Positions 4,623 through 6,951 of a stretch of 6,951 bases of DNA are shown here, in pieces. The notes under the pieces are model-generated. The model was not told the origin of the DNA and made no database searches. It saw nothing but the letters and a program-made list of their open reading frames with translations. The translations under genes and the position numbers were made by a program. How positions within the stretch are numbered: position 1 is the first letter of the stretch; each line of letters starts with the position of its first letter. This DNA is from Aeriscardovia sp. Its GTDB lineage: Bacteria > Actinomycetota > Actinomycetes > Actinomycetales > Bifidobacteriaceae. The stretch is taken from assembly GCA_017538865.1 (NCBI GenBank), contig JAFYIA010000033.1, positions 1 to 6,951 on the forward strand. Reading direction: 5' to 3'.

Positions 4623-6530
4623 ATGGGGGAGAGCAGGATTGAAAATGTGGAAGGGGAGGTTTTCCCCTTTTCCTTCAGCCTCGACAAAATTCGGCGCGAA
4701 GACGCCGCCCTGTACTCCGAGCTTTTGAAAATCCTGCTTTCCGATAGATCCCGCAAGAGAAACATCATCTGGGCCACTGACGCCTATGAAGGGCATGACT
4801 GGGGGAACCCAATCTGCCAGAATGCGGTTTCAGCCATCCGTCCGCGGGCTTTCAAAGAGGATGCAGAAAAACAAGCCAGGGTGAAGACGCATGCGGAGGT
4901 ATTCACCCCGTTTGAGGTTGTTTCCCGGATGACGAAGGTCCTCTGGGAAGATCCCGAGGGACATGACAAGACTTATCTTGAAATCTCCTGCGGGGAAGCG
5001 CCTTTTATCACCTCGCGCTATGACGCCGCCACGGGCACTCCCGTTCCTTTGCAGGATCGCGTTGGGATTTTGGATAGAAAGCTCCAGGAAGCCGACAAAT
5101 CGGCCGAAGATGACGAAGATTGGATGGAGCGTGCCGAGGCCGCGCTAAAGTCGGTCTACGGCTACGAGTTTCAGGGCGACAGCCTTTTCATAGCCCGCGC
5201 CAACGTCTTGGACGCCTTCCTTGAGAACTTTGAAGCACGGTTCTGCAGGGTTTGCGATCGCGATCTCCTCCTCAAGGAAGCCAATGTAGTTTCGTGGAAC
5301 TTCTGGCAGATGGACGGAAGGACCCAGTCCCCTCCTGTAAGAGGAAGGACAAGGTCAGTAAATGATCTCTTCAACGATAATCCGCCGTGCAGAATCCGAT
5401 TTTGGGACCAGTCGAGATCGACGCCATTCAGCAATATAAGGCTGGAAGAAAGGAGAGGCATGAAGCGGTTTTACGCAGTGATAGGCAATCCGCCTTATCA
5501 AAGTGCCGAAAAGGAAAGTGGGGCGAATTTCCATGCTTCCATTTATCCGCAATTTATGGAACAAGCGTATCAAGTTGCGGATAAGGTAGAACTTATTACC
5601 CCTGCGCGTTTTCTGAGCGGAGCCGGGAGGGTAGACAGGAAGTGGAGCCAAAAAATCCTGAAGGATCCCCATTTTTCCGTACTTTACCGTGAACAGGATT
5701 CCAAAAAAGTCTTCCCCAATATCGATCTGAAGGGGGGGGTGTGCATTTCTCTTTGGGATAGGAAACAAGTCCACGATCTCCAAAAGTCTTTAACGCAGTT
5801 TCCCGAGTTAAATTCCATAGAGAAAAAAGTAAGCGCATTTCCTACCCAATCCCTCATGGACTTTGTAAGGCCCGATTACCACTATTCGGAAAAAATGGGG
5901 GAAGAAATCCCATGGGCTTTCCCCTATATAAGCTCTTCCGGCCAAGAACGAAGAATTACTACAAATAGCTTTAAAACCCAAAGAGAAAAGTTAAACGGCA
6001 CCATCTTTTTCGATCCAAAACCAGAAGATAAAGGGGAATGGGTACAAATACTGGGTCTGGACGATAAGAATAAGCGCACATACAAATATGTAAAACGGGA
6101 TTATATAAGGGATGCAGATCAAGGCGATCTTGCAAAATGGAAGGTTTTCGTCCCAAAATCCAACGGCTCAGGCGCTATCGGAGAAATTTTATCTACTCCG
6201 CTAATCGGCCAGCCGCTAATCGGCCAGCCGCTAATCGGCCATACCAGGACTTTCTTAAGTATCGGCTCCTTCGACACCGAAGCGGAAGCCGAGGCGTGCC
6301 TGAAATACATAAAGAGTAAATTTGCCAGGGCAATGCTGGGGATCTTGAAGGTGACCCAGGATAACCCTAAGGACACATGGAAATACGTCCCCTGGCAGGA
6401 CTTTTCGCCTTCCTCCGACATTGACTGGGCTCAATCAATTCCCGACATCGATCGCCAGCTCTACCAAAAGTACGGGCTGAATGAAGAAGAAATCGCATTC
6501 ATCGAGAGCAACGTGAAGGAGATGAAGTAA
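4623..6530 (+). CDS. Eco57I-type N6-adenine DNA methyltransferase of a restriction-modification-like system, 635 aa
   Basis: Transfers a methyl group from SAM to adenine in a specific DNA site. The N-terminal LDKIRREDAALYSELLK and RNIIWATDAY segments recall a subfamily of Eco57I-class methylases often annotated 'restriction endonuclease subunit M'. HAEVFTP at 90-96 precedes the SAM-binding motif I, LEISCGEAPF (119-128), a variant of the usual D-P-A-C-G-S-G-x-F. GYEFQGDSL (from 180) fits the motif II/III region. The catalytic motif NPPY is at 289-292. KGGVC (370-374) is a conserved segment of the subfamily, and the C-terminal half probably reads the DNA target. No nuclease motif was seen. Odd features are a G8 run in the KGGVC codons and L-I-G-Q-P repeats at 526-540. 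It overlaps the next gene by one base (TAATG), implying translational coupling. The middle and later part looks more AT-rich than the peptidase gene, which would fit acquisition by transfer. Methylase is near certain; system type is not. Confidence 0.9.
   Translation: MGESRIENVEGEVFPFSFSLDKIRREDAALYSELLKILLSDRSRKRNIIWATDAYEGHDWGNPICQNAVSAIRPRAFKEDAEKQARVKTHAEVFTPFEVVSRMTKVLWEDPEGHDKTYLEISCGEAPFITSRYDAATGTPVPLQDRVGILDRKLQEADKSAEDDEDWMERAEAALKSVYGYEFQGDSLFIARANVLDAFLENFEARFCRVCDRDLLLKEANVVSWNFWQMDGRTQSPPVRGRTRSVNDLFNDNPPCRIRFWDQSRSTPFSNIRLEERRGMKRFYAVIGNPPYQSAEKESGANFHASIYPQFMEQAYQVADKVELITPARFLSGAGRVDRKWSQKILKDPHFSVLYREQDSKKVFPNIDLKGGVCISLWDRKQVHDLQKSLTQFPELNSIEKKVSAFPTQSLMDFVRPDYHYSEKMGEEIPWAFPYISSSGQERRITTNSFKTQREKLNGTIFFDPKPEDKGEWVQILGLDDKNKRTYKYVKRDYIRDADQGDLAKWKVFVPKSNGSGAIGEILSTPLIGQPLIGQPLIGHTRTFLSIGSFDTEAEAEACLKYIKSKFARAMLGILKVTQDNPKDTWKYVPWQDFSPSSDIDWAQSIPDIDRQLYQKYGLNEEEIAFIESNVKEMK
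5732..5739 (+). repeat. G8 homopolymer in the methyltransferase coding sequence
   Basis: Eight G residues span the end of Lys370, Gly371, Gly372 and the start of Val373. With eight Gs the frame is open. With nine, a TAG appears about ten codons on; with seven, a TAA appears about 20 codons on. Runs of this length slip readily in bacteria lacking strong mismatch correction and are the usual switch of phase-variable methyltransferases. The run falls in a conserved motif, so a strict protein requirement for Gly-Gly explains part, but not all, of it. Confidence 0.8.
6198..6241 (+). repeat. 15-bp tandem repeat, about 2.9 copies, in frame
   Basis: The unit CCGCTAATCGGCCAG is repeated at 6198, 6213 and 6228. 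The third copy departs only at its last base, giving P-L-I-G-Q, P-L-I-G-Q, P-L-I-G-H (residues 526-540). Copies are identical at DNA level, pointing to recent slippage or recombination. Because the unit is a multiple of three, copy-number change lengthens or shortens the protein without breaking frame. Confidence 0.95.
6516..6521 (+). promoter_or_regulatory. Ribosome-binding site of the GIY-YIG-domain gene
   Basis: AAGGAG lies eight bases before ATG 6530, inside the last codons of the methyltransferase. It supports that start and, with the TAATG overlap, expression of the two genes at linked levels. Confidence 0.8.
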
Positions 6531-6951
6531 TGGAAAAAACAGGCAAGGTCTCGAAGTATGTGGAGCCTTATAAACCTTGCGATCCAAGAATCTACGCTTA
6601 CACCATTCCCGATTACCCCAAGTTGGAGGGCCGGACAAAAATCGGGTATACCGAGCAAAAGGTCGAGGAGAGAATCAGAGAGCAGGTCTTTACCGCAAAC
6701 GTGGAAGCCGAGCTAAAGTGGGATCTCCCCGCCGTTTACGATGATGGGGCAATCTTCAACCAGGATCATGGGTTCCATGAGTACCTCGAAAGGCTGGGAT
6801 ATGATAGGAGGCCCCATGAAAACGGCAAACCCTCAGAATGGTTCAAAATTTCCCCAAGCGAGGCGAAACAGCGCCTTTACGAGTTCAAGGAAAACCACGG
6901 AATTCTGAAGGATGACCCGTCAGCGGCGCCCTTTCCGCCGCTTAGAGAAGA
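6530..6951 (+). CDS. GIY-YIG/T5orf172-like N-terminal domain protein, probable nuclease/helicase partner of the methyltransferase; 3' end outside window
   Basis: The frame is open for 140 codons to the window edge. The N-terminus shows a GIY-YIG-like core: I21-Y22-A23-Y24 as the first strand, G34-R-T-K-I-G-Y-T41 as the second motif with a longer than usual connecting loop, R48 as the conserved helix arginine, and H83-E84 in F-H-E-Y-L as a possible catalytic glutamate. E103-W104-F105 follows. From memory, related proteins carry this domain before a DEAD/DEAH helicase and are encoded next to Eco57I-type methylases; the helicase part would lie beyond position 6951 and is not seen. The expected role is DNA cleavage or translocation on unmodified DNA. 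No signal peptide or membrane segment. The start is fixed by AAGGAG and the one-base overlap. The domain call is moderate, the role inferred. Confidence 0.65.
   Translation, partial: MEKTGKVSKYVEPYKPCDPRIYAYTIPDYPKLEGRTKIGYTEQKVEERIREQVFTANVEAELKWDLPAVYDDGAIFNQDHGFHEYLERLGYDRRPHENGKPSEWFKISPSEAKQRLYEFKENHGILKDDPSAAPFPPLRE

Noticed and set aside
4230..4796. Minus-strand 188-codon open frame
   Set aside because: Runs through the tRNA gene and terminator; the G-L-E-P-R-T type peptide is the familiar false translation of a tRNA antisense strand.
5355..5783. Minus-strand 142-codon open frame
   Set aside because: Antisense to the methylase core including NPPY; no independent support.

Overview
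The window holds four gene-level units. From left to right they are: a broken surface-protein gene on the minus strand (1-2238), an intact M13-family metallopeptidase on the plus strand (2303-4321), a tRNA-Met(CAT) gene with its own promoter and terminator (about 4325-4471), and the start of a plus-strand operon that looks like an unclassified restriction-modification or defence system. That operon is an Eco57I-type adenine methyltransferase (4623-6530) overlapping by one base a gene that opens with a GIY-YIG/T5orf172-like domain and runs off the right edge (6530-6951).

Organism: probably a Gram-positive bacterium. The secreted protein is built from repeated domains resembling isopeptide/fimbrial 'D2' modules. 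The M13 peptidase has no signal peptide and an N-terminus like those of actinobacterial and lactic-acid-bacterial cytoplasmic enzymes. Promoters are sigma70-like. Intermediate GC, with frequent AGG and ATA codons, does not settle the taxon, and I would not go below 'Gram-positive, perhaps Actinobacteria'.

Left region: the minus-strand protein has a clean signal peptide followed by four tandem homologous domains, each with an E-V-A-G-I-P-like motif. It carries four lesions: one-base losses near 2113 and near 1582, and in-frame TAG codons at 1748-1750 and 853-855. The neighbouring genes are intact, so this is most simply a decaying adhesin. The divergent peptidase starts 64 bp away, and a TAAAAT hexamer six bases before its ATG suggests a leaderless transcript.

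Right region: the methyltransferase contains two simple repeats in coding sequence. One is a G8 run at 5732-5739 inside the conserved K-G-G-V-C motif; gain or loss of one G truncates the protein within about 20 codons. The other is nearly three copies of a 15-bp unit (6198-6241) adding L-I-G-Q-P repeats near the C-terminal, probably specificity-related, region. Together they make this a candidate phase-variable methyltransferase with a possibly length-variable recognition region. With its partner, whose downstream part (a helicase in the relatives I recall) lies beyond the window, it is the most interesting system here. No CRISPR array, insertion sequence or rRNA was seen.
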